In this document: positions 18,591-26,577 of the stretch, piece after piece | Numbering within the stretch: position 1 is the stretch's first letter | Layout: each line of letters opens with the position of its first letter | NCBI GenBank assembly: GCA_003252105.1 | Contig: QKDL01000089.1 | Location: forward strand, 1-52,861 | Direction of reading: 5' to 3' | From: Arcobacter sp. | GTDB taxonomy: Bacteria; Campylobacterota; Campylobacteria; Campylobacterales; Arcobacteraceae | DNA: 52,861 nucleotides | Position numbers and translations under genes: made by a program | Notes under the pieces: generated by a model | What the model saw: only the letters and a program-made list of their open reading frames with translations | What the model was told of the DNA's origin: nothing | Database searches by the model: none

Positions 18591-19497
18591 AAAAGATATA
18601 AAAAAGATATTTTTAACAACAAAAACAAAGATTAATAATACAATTGATTCAAAAGTTGATGTGATTGTTTCTCCTGAGTTTTATTGGGTAAGAATATTTG
18701 ATATTCCTGTAAAAACAGAAGCACAGGCTAGACATGTATTACCAACACTTTTTGAAGATATAGTAAATGAAAAAGTTTCTTTAACTTATCAAGTAAAAAA
18801 ACTAAAAGAGAATCAGTTTTTATGCTTTGCATTTAACAATAAAAAAATTTATGATGCTTTAAAAAGTTCAGGTTTAAACTTATCAAATATATTAAATCTT
18901 TATTTTGCACAAAATGAGTGTGAAGAGTTTAAAAGTTTTAGGGTAGATGATTGTTTCTTTATATATACTACAGATAAAATTTTAGTAAAAATTCCTGATA
19001 ATATTGCTCAAGAATCTATTGATTTGAGTAGAGTTTTAAACAATATAAAACTAACTTCTATGAAGATGCAAATCAAACTTTATAATGATGTATTAGCTGG
19101 GAAATGGCATTATCCTCTTTATATTATATTCTCTATTTTAATTCTTGTAAATTTTATAAGATATTTTGATTATAGTAGTGAAATTAAAAATTTAGGAAGT
19201 GAAGTTGAAAAAATAAAAAAAGTAAAACAATTACCAACTTCAATGATTCAAATGAATTCAATTTTAAATAAATATGAAAAAAATGTTAGATTTGAAAAAA
19301 GAAAAAGAGATGCAATATCATTTATTTTGTCAAACGATAAATTAAATCTAAAATCGATTAGTTTAGACAAAGATGATTTAACTTTAGAATATTTATCAGT
19401 CAACAAAAATGAAGTGGAAAGTTTTTTGAAAAAAGAGTTTAAAAATGTAAAAATTTTATCTGAATCTCTTGTATTAAGAGTGGGGGTAAAATTATGA
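18571..19497 (+). CDS. gspL: GspL-like bitopic assembly protein
   Basis: The 308-residue product has a cytoplasmic part (1-180), one membrane helix (about 181-199) and a periplasmic ferredoxin-like tail after a coiled coil. This is the architecture of GspL/PilM-N-type proteins that tether GspE to the membrane. The cytoplasmic part is shorter than in enterobacterial GspL and shows no clear actin-fold motifs, so the call depends on topology and position between K and M. The start is TTG at 18571, with AAAGGAGAG 10 bases upstream, inside the end of the GspK-like gene. Its stop overlaps the next start (ATGA). Confidence 0.6.
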   Translation: MTLVSTKKDIKKIFLTTKTKINNTIDSKVDVIVSPEFYWVRIFDIPVKTEAQARHVLPTLFEDIVNEKVSLTYQVKKLKENQFLCFAFNNKKIYDALKSSGLNLSNILNLYFAQNECEEFKSFRVDDCFFIYTTDKILVKIPDNIAQESIDLSRVLNNIKLTSMKMQIKLYNDVLAGKWHYPLYIIFSILILVNFIRYFDYSSEIKNLGSEVEKIKKVKQLPTSMIQMNSILNKYEKNVRFEKRKRDAISFILSNDKLNLKSISLDKDDLTLEYLSVNKNEVESFLKKEFKNVKILSESLVLRVGVKL

Positions 19498-19886
19498 ATA
19501 GATTAAATCCTATATATGTATTAGCACTTGTTGCTGTAATTTTATTTGTTTCTTTTAGTATGCTTTTTAATATTGAAGGTGAATACAATTCACTTTACAA
19601 AGAAAAAAATAGTTTAGGTGCAAAAGCACAAACTTATAATGAATATAAAAGTAGCTGGTTTGACAAAAAATCTGTTGAAAAAAGAATAGATATGATTTTG
19701 AAAAATAGTAGTTTTCAAAATGAAAAAGTTCTAAAAGTTGTAAATTCTAATCTAATTAAAATAAAAATTGAATCAAAAAATCAAAAGATTCTACAAACAT
19801 TTTTAACTAGAATACTTAATGAAAAATTTATGATAAATAAATTGCAAATTGAAAAAGATTTTATATCTTTGGAAGTGGGTATATAA
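19494..19886 (+). CDS. gspM: GspM-like assembly protein
   Basis: The 130-residue product has a membrane helix near the N-terminus (about 6-24, IYVLALVAVILFVSFSMLF), a short coiled-coil stretch and a small periplasmic alpha/beta domain ending KLQIEKDFISLEVGI. This topology and its ATGA overlap with the GspL-like gene match GspM, the partner of GspL. Sequence similarity is weak, as usual for this family, so the name is given from size, topology and order. Confidence 0.6.
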   Translation: MNRLNPIYVLALVAVILFVSFSMLFNIEGEYNSLYKEKNSLGAKAQTYNEYKSSWFDKKSVEKRIDMILKNSSFQNEKVLKVVNSNLIKIKIESKNQKILQTFLTRILNEKFMINKLQIEKDFISLEVGI

Positions 19887-19889
19887 AAT

Positions 19890-20417
19890 ATGAAATTTTT
19901 ATTTAAATCATTAATATTTTTTCTACTTTTTATTGTAAGTTTAATACTATTTTTTCCAAAAAATCAAATGTTTAATTTGCTTGAAGAGAAACTTCAAACA
20001 AAGGATATTATAGTATCAGATGAGATTAGAAATAGTAAATTTTTCTCTTTTGAAATAAAAGGGGCAAATATTTATTTTCAAAACATACTTACTGCAAATG
20101 TAAAAGATATAAATATTACTTCTTTTATCTTTTTTTCAGAAATTGAAGCAAAACAGATACTAATATCAAAATCATTTGAACAGTTTTTACCTAATAAGAT
20201 TGATAAAATCACTTTAAATTATAATATAACTGATTTTAAATATATTCAAATAAATGCAAAGGGTGAATTTGGAACTTTTTCAGGAAATATAGATGTTGTT
20301 TCAAATGTTTTAAAAGGTGAACTTGAAGCATCAAGCTTAATGAAAAGCAAGTATAGAAACCTTTTATCGCAGTTTAAATTAGAAAATGGGAAGTATAAAT
20401 ATGAACAAAAACTTTAG
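19890..20417 (+). CDS. gspN: GspN-like membrane-anchored protein
   Basis: The 175-residue product has an N-terminal membrane anchor (about 4-23, rich in Leu, Ile and Phe) followed by a beta-rich domain with phrases such as FFSFEIKGANIYFQN and GTFSGNIDVVSNVLKGELEAS, typical of GspN/AsmA-like folds. GspN is a non-essential component in many type II systems. It is shorter than usual (about 250). It sits between the M- and C-like genes, overlapping the latter. The name is tentative. Confidence 0.5.
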   Translation: MKFLFKSLIFFLLFIVSLILFFPKNQMFNLLEEKLQTKDIIVSDEIRNSKFFSFEIKGANIYFQNILTANVKDINITSFIFFSEIEAKQILISKSFEQFLPNKIDKITLNYNITDFKYIQINAKGEFGTFSGNIDVVSNVLKGELEASSLMKSKYRNLLSQFKLENGKYKYEQKL

Positions 20418-21207
20418 TATTTTAAATAAAATAGTTCCCTATGCTTATGTTGTTTTATCAGCATATGTGATTAGTTCAATAATATCTTTGTATCTTCCAA
20501 AAAGCTCAATAGAGTTTCAAGATACAAATACTATGGATATTGGATATAAAAAATATAGTGGATTTTATTCTACACTAGGTAATGAACCTACTTATACAAG
20601 TAATACAAAAAAAGATGATATTGAAACACTAGAAAGATATGAGTTAAAAGCTGTTTATTCAACTTTGGACAATAAAGGTTGGATTATAGTTGAACAAAAA
20701 GGCTCAAATAATAGTGTGATTTTACAGCAGTTTGAAGAACTAAATGGCTATACATTAATTAAACTTTATAAAGATTATGTACTTTTTAGAAAAGACTCAA
20801 AAGAATATAAGTTGGAAATTGCAATTAAAAAAGATATTAATTATCAAGTTGAAAATAGTGCAGTAGATGAAAAAATTACAGTTGAAGATGGAAATATAAA
20901 AGTTCAACGTAATTATTTAAATACTTATGTAAAAGATATAAATAAAGTTTGGAATAATATATCAATAAGTGAACAAAAAAAAGAAAATCAAATAGAAGGA
21001 TTTAAAATAGACAATGTAAATAAAGATTCTGTTTTTTCAAAATTAGGATTGCAAAAAGGGGATGTAATAAAAGCTATTAATGGAAAAGAGATTAAATCCT
21101 ATACCGATGCGTTTAAAATCTATAATGAAATAAACAATATAGATTTTTTGAGAATTGATATATTAAGAAATAATGAAATAGTGGAGTTGAATTATGAAAT
21201 TAATTAA
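20401..21207 (+). CDS. gspC: GspC-like protein with C-terminal PDZ domain
   Basis: From the ATG at 20401 the product has 268 residues: a membrane anchor (about 11-32), a homology-region-like domain (YSGFYSTLGNEPTY ... LKAVYSTLDNKGWIIVEQ, about 50-110) and a PDZ domain (about 198-265, with SVFSKLGLQKGDVIKAINGKEI). This is the GspC layout, which connects the inner-membrane platform with the secretin. I prefer 20401 to the in-frame ATG at 20386 because GGGAAG lies 8 bases before 20401 while nothing suitable precedes 20386. It overlaps gspD by 14 bases. Confidence 0.85.
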   Translation: MNKNFSILNKIVPYAYVVLSAYVISSIISLYLPKSSIEFQDTNTMDIGYKKYSGFYSTLGNEPTYTSNTKKDDIETLERYELKAVYSTLDNKGWIIVEQKGSNNSVILQQFEELNGYTLIKLYKDYVLFRKDSKEYKLEIAIKKDINYQVENSAVDEKITVEDGNIKVQRNYLNTYVKDINKVWNNISISEQKKENQIEGFKIDNVNKDSVFSKLGLQKGDVIKAINGKEIKSYTDAFKIYNEINNIDFLRIDILRNNEIVELNYEIN

Positions 21208-23128
21208 AGTTTTTATATTTATATTTTTATTAGGTATTACTTCGTATGCAAGTGAAAAAATCAATATAAACTTCAAAGATTTGAAGATAATAGATTTAGT
21301 TAAGATAACCTCTAAAATCATAGATAAAAATATTTTATTAACAGATGATATAAAAGGTAATGTTGATTTTATCTCAAATAAACCAGTTAACAGAGATGAC
21401 CTTGTAAAAATATTGATATATGTACTAGAGGAAAAAGGCTATACCTTAGTAAACAATGATAATATATTAAGAATTGTAAAATTGAGTGAAAGTGCAAAAA
21501 GTAATGTACCAGTAGTTTCTACAAAATTAGAAAATAACTACAACCAAATGGTTACTAAAATCTTCAAGGTAAATAATGCAAATGTTGATTATATAGCATC
21601 AAAAATTAGACATCTTATCTCAAAAAATGCAAAACTTGTTACAAATAAAGAAGCAAATACTATAGTATTAACTGATTTCCAAGATAATATAAAAACTGTA
21701 AAACGTGTAGTAAATATTATGACAGTTGGAGCTAAAAAATCTATGGTAACAATTGAACTTAAAAATATATCATCACTTGATGCAAAAAAGAATTTAGATG
21801 AAGTGGCAAAAGCAGTATTTGATCAAAAAATTGAAACAGAAAAAGTTACTGTTATAGCAAATAAAGATAATAACTCATTAGTAATAATTGGAAATGATGA
21901 AAATACAGATTATCTAAAAAAATATATAGAGAAAATTGATTCAAATGATTCTTTAAGAAAAAGAGTAGTTGAAGTTTATCCTCTTAAAAATATTGAAGCT
22001 AAAAATGTGATAAAAATCATTGAAGGTATAATTGGAAAGAAAAAATATATTGATGAAAATGATAAACCTTTATCTTCTGTAGATGAAGAAACTAACTCTA
22101 TAGTTATTATGGGACCATCTGATGAAGTTGAGTATATAAAAGTGTTATTAGAACAGCTTGATAAAGATAAAGCTCAAGTTTATGTTCAAGCTAGAATTAT
22201 TGAGTTAAATGATAGTTTAGTAGATGAATTAGGTGTAAAATATGGTATTTTTGGAGGTCGTACAGGAAGTGATGGACTAGCTACATTTGCCTCTTCATTA
22301 AATGGTGGTAGTGCTTTAGCTTTTGATGTAAGCCAAATAGGTTTACAAATACCAGATTTAACTTCTGGTTTAGCATTGGGTGCTTCTATTTCATTGCTAA
22401 AAGAAGATGGAGCTTTAGATATAGTTTCAGAACCATCAATTTTAGCTATAAATAACAAAGAGAGTTCTATTTATGTGGGTGAAACAATCTCAATAAAAAC
22501 TTCAAGTACAACTACTGATGGTGGAAATACAAATGAAAACTATCAAAGAGAAGATGTAGGTTTAACATTAAAAGTAAAACCAAGAATCTCAAATGACAAC
22601 AAAGTAACATTGGAAATTAATACAATTTTAGAAGATGTTAAAACAACTGCAACAATTAGTGGAAATGCAGATACCTCAAAAAAAGAGATAAAAACAACTG
22701 CAATAGTTAATAATGGAGAAAGTGTTATTTTAGGTGGGCTTATTCAGGATAAAGATGAATCAACTGTAAGTAAAGTTCCATTATTAGGAGATATCCCTTT
22801 AGTTGGAAAAATCTTTACGGATGATAAAAGCAATAAGTCTAAAAAAAGTTTAGTTGTTATAGTAACTCCATATATAATCCCTAAATCAAAAGATTTAACA
22901 TATGTAAGAAATCAATTAGCAGAATTAAAGATTTTAGAAGATGGGTATTTGAAAAAATCGTTGATTAGATTAAAAGAGAAACAAATTAAACAAAAAGTTC
23001 AAAATTTAGAGTATCAAAAACAATTAGATGATTTAGATCAACAATTGAATAATGAACAAAAAGTTAAACAAGAAGAACAAGATTTGACAATACAACAAAA
23101 ACATAAAAAAATATTAATGGGTATGTAA
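21194..23128 (+). CDS. gspD: Type II secretion outer-membrane secretin GspD
   Basis: The 644-residue product has a Sec signal peptide (about 1-20, ending SYAS), an N0 domain (INFKDLKIIDLVKITSKIID), N1-N3 repeats (e.g. VVEVYPLKNIEAKNVIKIIEGI) and the secretin core from about residue 330 (QVYVQARIIELNDSLVDELGVKYGIFGG ... VSEPSILAINNKESSIYVGE ... REDVGLTLKVKPRI ... VPLLGDIPLVGKIFT ... LVVIVTPYII). A charged coiled-coil tail rich in Lys, Gln and Glu (about 585-644) replaces the usual S-domain. There is no lipobox. It forms the outer-membrane channel of the system. The ATG lies inside the end of gspC and gspE follows after one base. Confidence 0.95.
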   Translation: MKLIKVFIFIFLLGITSYASEKININFKDLKIIDLVKITSKIIDKNILLTDDIKGNVDFISNKPVNRDDLVKILIYVLEEKGYTLVNNDNILRIVKLSESAKSNVPVVSTKLENNYNQMVTKIFKVNNANVDYIASKIRHLISKNAKLVTNKEANTIVLTDFQDNIKTVKRVVNIMTVGAKKSMVTIELKNISSLDAKKNLDEVAKAVFDQKIETEKVTVIANKDNNSLVIIGNDENTDYLKKYIEKIDSNDSLRKRVVEVYPLKNIEAKNVIKIIEGIIGKKKYIDENDKPLSSVDEETNSIVIMGPSDEVEYIKVLLEQLDKDKAQVYVQARIIELNDSLVDELGVKYGIFGGRTGSDGLATFASSLNGGSALAFDVSQIGLQIPDLTSGLALGASISLLKEDGALDIVSEPSILAINNKESSIYVGETISIKTSSTTTDGGNTNENYQREDVGLTLKVKPRISNDNKVTLEINTILEDVKTTATISGNADTSKKEIKTTAIVNNGESVILGGLIQDKDESTVSKVPLLGDIPLVGKIFTDDKSNKSKKSLVVIVTPYIIPKSKDLTYVRNQLAELKILEDGYLKKSLIRLKEKQIKQKVQNLEYQKQLDDLDQQLNNEQKVKQEEQDLTIQQKHKKILMGM

Positions 23129-23129
23129 G

Positions 23130-24635
23130 ATGAATATTAAAGAGATACATGATACTACATTAGTGCCATATGAGCAAATAGAGGGTTATGATATTGCATT
23201 AAAAAATTATATCTTATTTACTATTATTGATGAAAAAATTGTTATAGCTTTATCAAATGAACATATTAGTATCTCTTTTGATTATCTATCTAAATGTGAT
23301 TATGATTATGAAATAGTATTTTTAGATGAAATCTCATATGAGAAGCTTTACAATAGATTTTTAGAGATAAAAACTGACAAAGAGATGAGTGCCATCCAAC
23401 AAGAACAAGAGGATGCAACTTTAGATGATGAAGATTTTTCAGTTAGTGAATTTTTAAAAGTTGGAAGTGATATCTTAACCTCTGAAGAATCTGCACCAAT
23501 TATCAAATTTGTTAACTCTTTGTTTTATCAAGCAATCAAGAAAAAAGCATCAGATATTCATATTGAGATGCATGAGTATAAATCTGAAGTAAGATATAGA
23601 GTTGATGGGGTATTACAAAGACATATAGAACTTGATAAAAATATTATGTCTTTGGTTATATCAAGGATAAAAGTTATTTCAAATCTAGATATCAGTGAAA
23701 AAAGAATTCCTCAAGATGGTAGAACACAGATAAAAATTTCAGGTAAAACTTTGGATATTAGGGTTTCAGTATTACCAACTTTTTATGGTGAAAGAGTTGT
23801 AATGAGGATTTTGATGCAAAGTGATGATTTATTAAGTGTTAGTCAACTAGGGTTTCCAGAGTATATTACAAAAGAGTTAGAAAAAGTAGTACAAAACTCA
23901 TATGGAATGGTTTTAGTAACAGGACCAACAGGAAGTGGTAAATCAACTACTTTACACTCATTGTTACATCAAGTAGTTAGTGAAGAGAAAAATATAATCA
24001 CAATTGAAGACCCAGTAGAGTATAAATCAAATGAATTTTCACAAATCCAAGTAAACAATAAAGTTGGTCTAACTTTTGCTTCTGGTTTACGTTCAATTTT
24101 AAGACAAGACCCTGATATTGTTATGTTAGGGGAGATTAGAGATAGTGAGACAGCTTCTATTGCAGTTCAAGCAGCTCTAACTGGACACTTACTTTTTTCA
24201 ACTTTACATACAAATAGAGCAACAGCCGCTATTACAAGACTAATTGATATGGGTGTTGAAAAGTTTTTAATCTCATCTGCTCTTTTAGCTGTACTTGCTC
24301 AAAGACTTGTTAGAAAACTTTGTACACATTGTAAAGAGGAAGATCATTCTCATGCATCCCATGAACTTTTCAATTTAAGTGATAGCAATGTTATATATAA
24401 AAGTGTAGGGTGCAAAGCTTGTAATTTTACTGGATATAGTGGAAGGGTTGCTTTAGGTGAACTATTTGTTGTAAATGATGAAATCAAAGAGTATCTAAAA
24501 GGGGAGGTTGATGATAATTCATTATTAAAACTCTCTATAGAAAATAAAATGATACCTTTGCAAGAACAGTTAAGAATGATGTTAATAAATGGAGATACTT
24601 CTGTAGACGAAGCTGTTAGAATAGGTATAAAATAA
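23130..24635 (+). CDS. gspE: Type II secretion ATPase GspE
   Basis: The 501-residue product is a full-length secretion ATPase: Walker A GPTGSGKS at 265-272, Asp box around IEDPVEY (292-298), Walker B DPDIVMLGEIRD (327-338) and His box LTGHLLFSTLHTN (350-362). It also has the zinc-binding CxxC pair at Cys398/Cys401 and Cys428/Cys431 found in GspE/PilB. The N-terminal ~120 residues form the N1E-type domain that would bind the GspL-like protein. It powers pseudopilus assembly from the cytoplasmic face. Confidence 0.96.
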   Translation: MNIKEIHDTTLVPYEQIEGYDIALKNYILFTIIDEKIVIALSNEHISISFDYLSKCDYDYEIVFLDEISYEKLYNRFLEIKTDKEMSAIQQEQEDATLDDEDFSVSEFLKVGSDILTSEESAPIIKFVNSLFYQAIKKKASDIHIEMHEYKSEVRYRVDGVLQRHIELDKNIMSLVISRIKVISNLDISEKRIPQDGRTQIKISGKTLDIRVSVLPTFYGERVVMRILMQSDDLLSVSQLGFPEYITKELEKVVQNSYGMVLVTGPTGSGKSTTLHSLLHQVVSEEKNIITIEDPVEYKSNEFSQIQVNNKVGLTFASGLRSILRQDPDIVMLGEIRDSETASIAVQAALTGHLLFSTLHTNRATAAITRLIDMGVEKFLISSALLAVLAQRLVRKLCTHCKEEDHSHASHELFNLSDSNVIYKSVGCKACNFTGYSGRVALGELFVVNDEIKEYLKGEVDDNSLLKLSIENKMIPLQEQLRMMLINGDTSVDEAVRIGIK

Positions 24636-24638
24636 CTA

Positions 24639-25034
24639 ATGAAAAAATCATTTACTCTAATTGAAGTAATTATTGCAGTTGCATTATTATCTGTAGTATT
24701 ATTGAGTTTATTTCAAATAAGAAGCAACAATATTTTTATATTAGAAAAAACAGATGAAAAAATCAAAGACAAACAATATTTATCAATGGTATATGATACA
24801 AAAGGGTATTCAAAAAGAAATGAAAATATATATTTAGATAGATATTTTAATATAAAAGATGATGATTTAAGAAGAAAACTAAAAGAGATTAAAATAAAAG
24901 TAAAAGATGAGATATTAGATTTAAATGTGATTAAAACTGATATTTATAATATAAGAATACAAGAGTTTGAAACTTCATATAGTATAGAAAATAAAATCAT
25001 TAAAAATATTTATAGATTTGAGTTGTCATTTTGA
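24639..25034 (+). CDS. gspI: Minor pseudopilin, GspI-like
   Basis: The 131-residue product starts MKKSFTLIEVIIAVALLSVV: cleavage expected after Ser4, Phe at +1, Glu at +5. IEVIIAVALLSV resembles GspI, a small minor pseudopilin that with J and K forms the tip complex. The start is three bases after the gspE stop, and the last codons overlap the start of the next pseudopilin. The I/J assignment rests on order and size. Confidence 0.72.
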   Translation: MKKSFTLIEVIIAVALLSVVLLSLFQIRSNNIFILEKTDEKIKDKQYLSMVYDTKGYSKRNENIYLDRYFNIKDDDLRRKLKEIKIKVKDEILDLNVIKTDIYNIRIQEFETSYSIENKIIKNIYRFELSF

Positions 25035-25582
25035 AAAAATCGTTTACTTTATTGGAAGTTGTTATCTCTATTACGATATTTTTGATAATTTTTGTTTTTA
25101 TGTATAAAGCTTTGGATGATACAAGATTAGGTAATAATATTTTTGAAAAACATATTTCAAAAAATCAATACCAAACATCTTTATATAAGATTTTCTTAGA
25201 AGATATAGCTGAGCTTAAACCTTTAGGGAATAAAGATGTTCAAGGGGATTTTTCAATAAAAGATGATAAAGAAAAAAATTCAATATTTATATTCAAAACC
25301 AACAATAGTTATTTTGATATATATTATGAGTACGTAACTTATATGATCTCTTCAACTGGAAGTTTGATTAGAATAGAGAGTAAAGAGGAGTTTCAAAAGG
25401 AAAAAAGCTCAATTGAGTTTTTCAAAAATAGTTATATATATAAATTATTGGATGATATTGAAAAATTTGTTGTCTTAAAAAGAGAAGAAGATAATAGAAT
25501 CGTTTTTATAATTAAACAAAAAGGTAAAGAAGAAGTAATTTATTCAATGTTAAAAATGAATGGAAAGGTAAATATAAAATGA
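25031..25582 (+). CDS. gspJ: Minor pseudopilin, GspJ-like
   Basis: The 183-residue product, from a TTG that overlaps the upstream stop codon, starts MKKSFTLLEVVISITIFLII (cleavage after Ser4, Glu at +5). The globular part is beta-rich, with phrases such as SIFIFKTNNSYFDIYYEYVTYMIS and SLIRIESKEEF that suit GspJ. It would complete the I-J-K tip. The next start overlaps its stop (ATGA). Confidence 0.72.
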   Translation: MKKSFTLLEVVISITIFLIIFVFMYKALDDTRLGNNIFEKHISKNQYQTSLYKIFLEDIAELKPLGNKDVQGDFSIKDDKEKNSIFIFKTNNSYFDIYYEYVTYMISSTGSLIRIESKEEFQKEKSSIEFFKNSYIYKLLDDIEKFVVLKREEDNRIVFIIKQKGKEEVIYSMLKMNGKVNIK

Positions 25583-26220
25583 AAAAATTGATAGGCTCTA
25601 TTTTAATTAGTTGTATATTTGGTTTTGCAAATGAAAATGTTGTAAAAACATCTGAGTTGGAACTTTTTTTATTTAAAGTTGGTTTTCAATCTTTACTAAA
25701 AGATGTAGAGGTTACAAAAGATAAATCAAAACTAAATGAAGATGAGATAAATAAAATCAATGAAAAAATTGAATTAATTATGAATGAAATATATAAAAAT
25801 AAAAGAGTTTTAGTAGATGATTCCAATGAGCAAAAAACAGATGAAAATATTTCAAATAAACAAATACTTCAACTAAAAAGAGAGATTGATTTTTTAAAAA
25901 AAGAGATGGTAAAAATTAAAACTAGTATAGAAAAAGTAGATGAATTAAATAAAGAGATTGAAGAGATAAAAGAGGAAAAACCAAAAGAGAAAGTTAAAAA
26001 AGAAGATAAAAAAATTATAATCTCAAAAAATACAAAAAAAGCAAGAGTTGCCTTTGATTTTATAGCAGTTTACTCAAGACCAATTACTCAAGCAAAAGTT
26101 TTAGAAAAAATCTATAGAGGTGAAATATTAGAAATTGAAAAATGTCAATATGGTTGGTGTAAATTAGCTAATAGCAGAGGATATATTAGAGAGTTTTTAG
26201 TAAAAAAGATATCAGAATAA
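25579..26220 (+). CDS. Exported coiled-coil protein with bacterial SH3 domain
   Basis: The 213-residue product has a signal peptide (about 1-18), a Lys/Glu-rich coiled coil (about 85-150) and a C-terminal bacterial SH3 domain (about 155-210: FDFIAVYSRPITQAKVLEKI ... YGWCKLANSRGYIREFLV). SH3b domains often bind peptidoglycan or proteins. As the last gene of the secretion operon, overlapping gspJ, it may help pass the machine through the cell wall, a role played by other proteins in better-known systems. That role is inference. Confidence 0.7.
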   Translation: MKKLIGSILISCIFGFANENVVKTSELELFLFKVGFQSLLKDVEVTKDKSKLNEDEINKINEKIELIMNEIYKNKRVLVDDSNEQKTDENISNKQILQLKREIDFLKKEMVKIKTSIEKVDELNKEIEEIKEEKPKEKVKKEDKKIIISKNTKKARVAFDFIAVYSRPITQAKVLEKIYRGEILEIEKCQYGWCKLANSRGYIREFLVKKISE

Positions 26221-26221
26221 C

Positions 26222-26255
26222 AAAAAAATTAGCCAGAGAAAAAGACTCTGACTAA
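26222..26255 (-). terminator. Rho-independent terminator of the surface-protein operon
   Basis: A 10-bp stem with one mismatch (26229-26238 with 26246-26255) and a 7-base loop is followed on the minus strand by seven T (26222-26228). It ends the small lipoprotein gene and also separates it from the converging secretion operon. Confidence 0.8.
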
Positions 26256-26261
26256 ATAAAA

Positions 26262-26576
26262 TTATAAACTAGGTTGCACCGAAGCAGAACCAGACTCAAC
26301 ACAAACAAGCTTGTTTCCATCACTGTCATGATAAATGGTAACAACAGTATCAGCAGTATCTTTAACTATTGTATCTTCACTACTTAAACTTGTATAATCA
26401 GCTATATTTGTTGATGAACTACAACTTACTATCTGAGTTAAAGTTGGAGTATCTGGATTATCAGGATTGTCTGGGTTATCTGGATTAGTAGAAGAACTAC
26501 CTCCACCTCCACCGCATGCACTAAAAACTAGTGCAAGAGTAGGTATTAATAAATATTTATATAATCTTTTATTCAT
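26262..26576 (-). CDS. Small lipoprotein with Gly run and Asn-Pro-Asp repeat linker
   Basis: The 104-residue product has a lipoprotein signal (LLIPTLALVFSAC, lipobox FSAC), then GGGGGSSS and a low-complexity NPDNPDNPDNPD linker encoded by four copies of a 9-base unit (26452-26487). The ~65-residue mature domain contains two cysteines (VSCSSSTNIADY ... NKLVCVESGSA) that could pair. No family is recognised. It starts one base after the large Ig-like protein gene ends, so both are made from one transcript. It may anchor or assist that protein at the cell surface (inference). Confidence 0.75.
   Translation of the reverse strand: MNKRLYKYLLIPTLALVFSACGGGGGSSSTNPDNPDNPDNPDTPTLTQIVSCSSSTNIADYTSLSSEDTIVKDTADTVVTIYHDSDGNKLVCVESGSASVQPSL
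26452..26487. repeat. Four tandem copies of a 9-base unit
   Basis: The units read TCTGGATTA, TCAGGATTG, TCTGGGTTA, TCTGGATTA on the plus strand and encode the Asn-Pro-Asp linker of the lipoprotein. Copy-number changes would keep the frame and only change linker length. Confidence 0.85.
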
Positions 26577-26577
26577 C

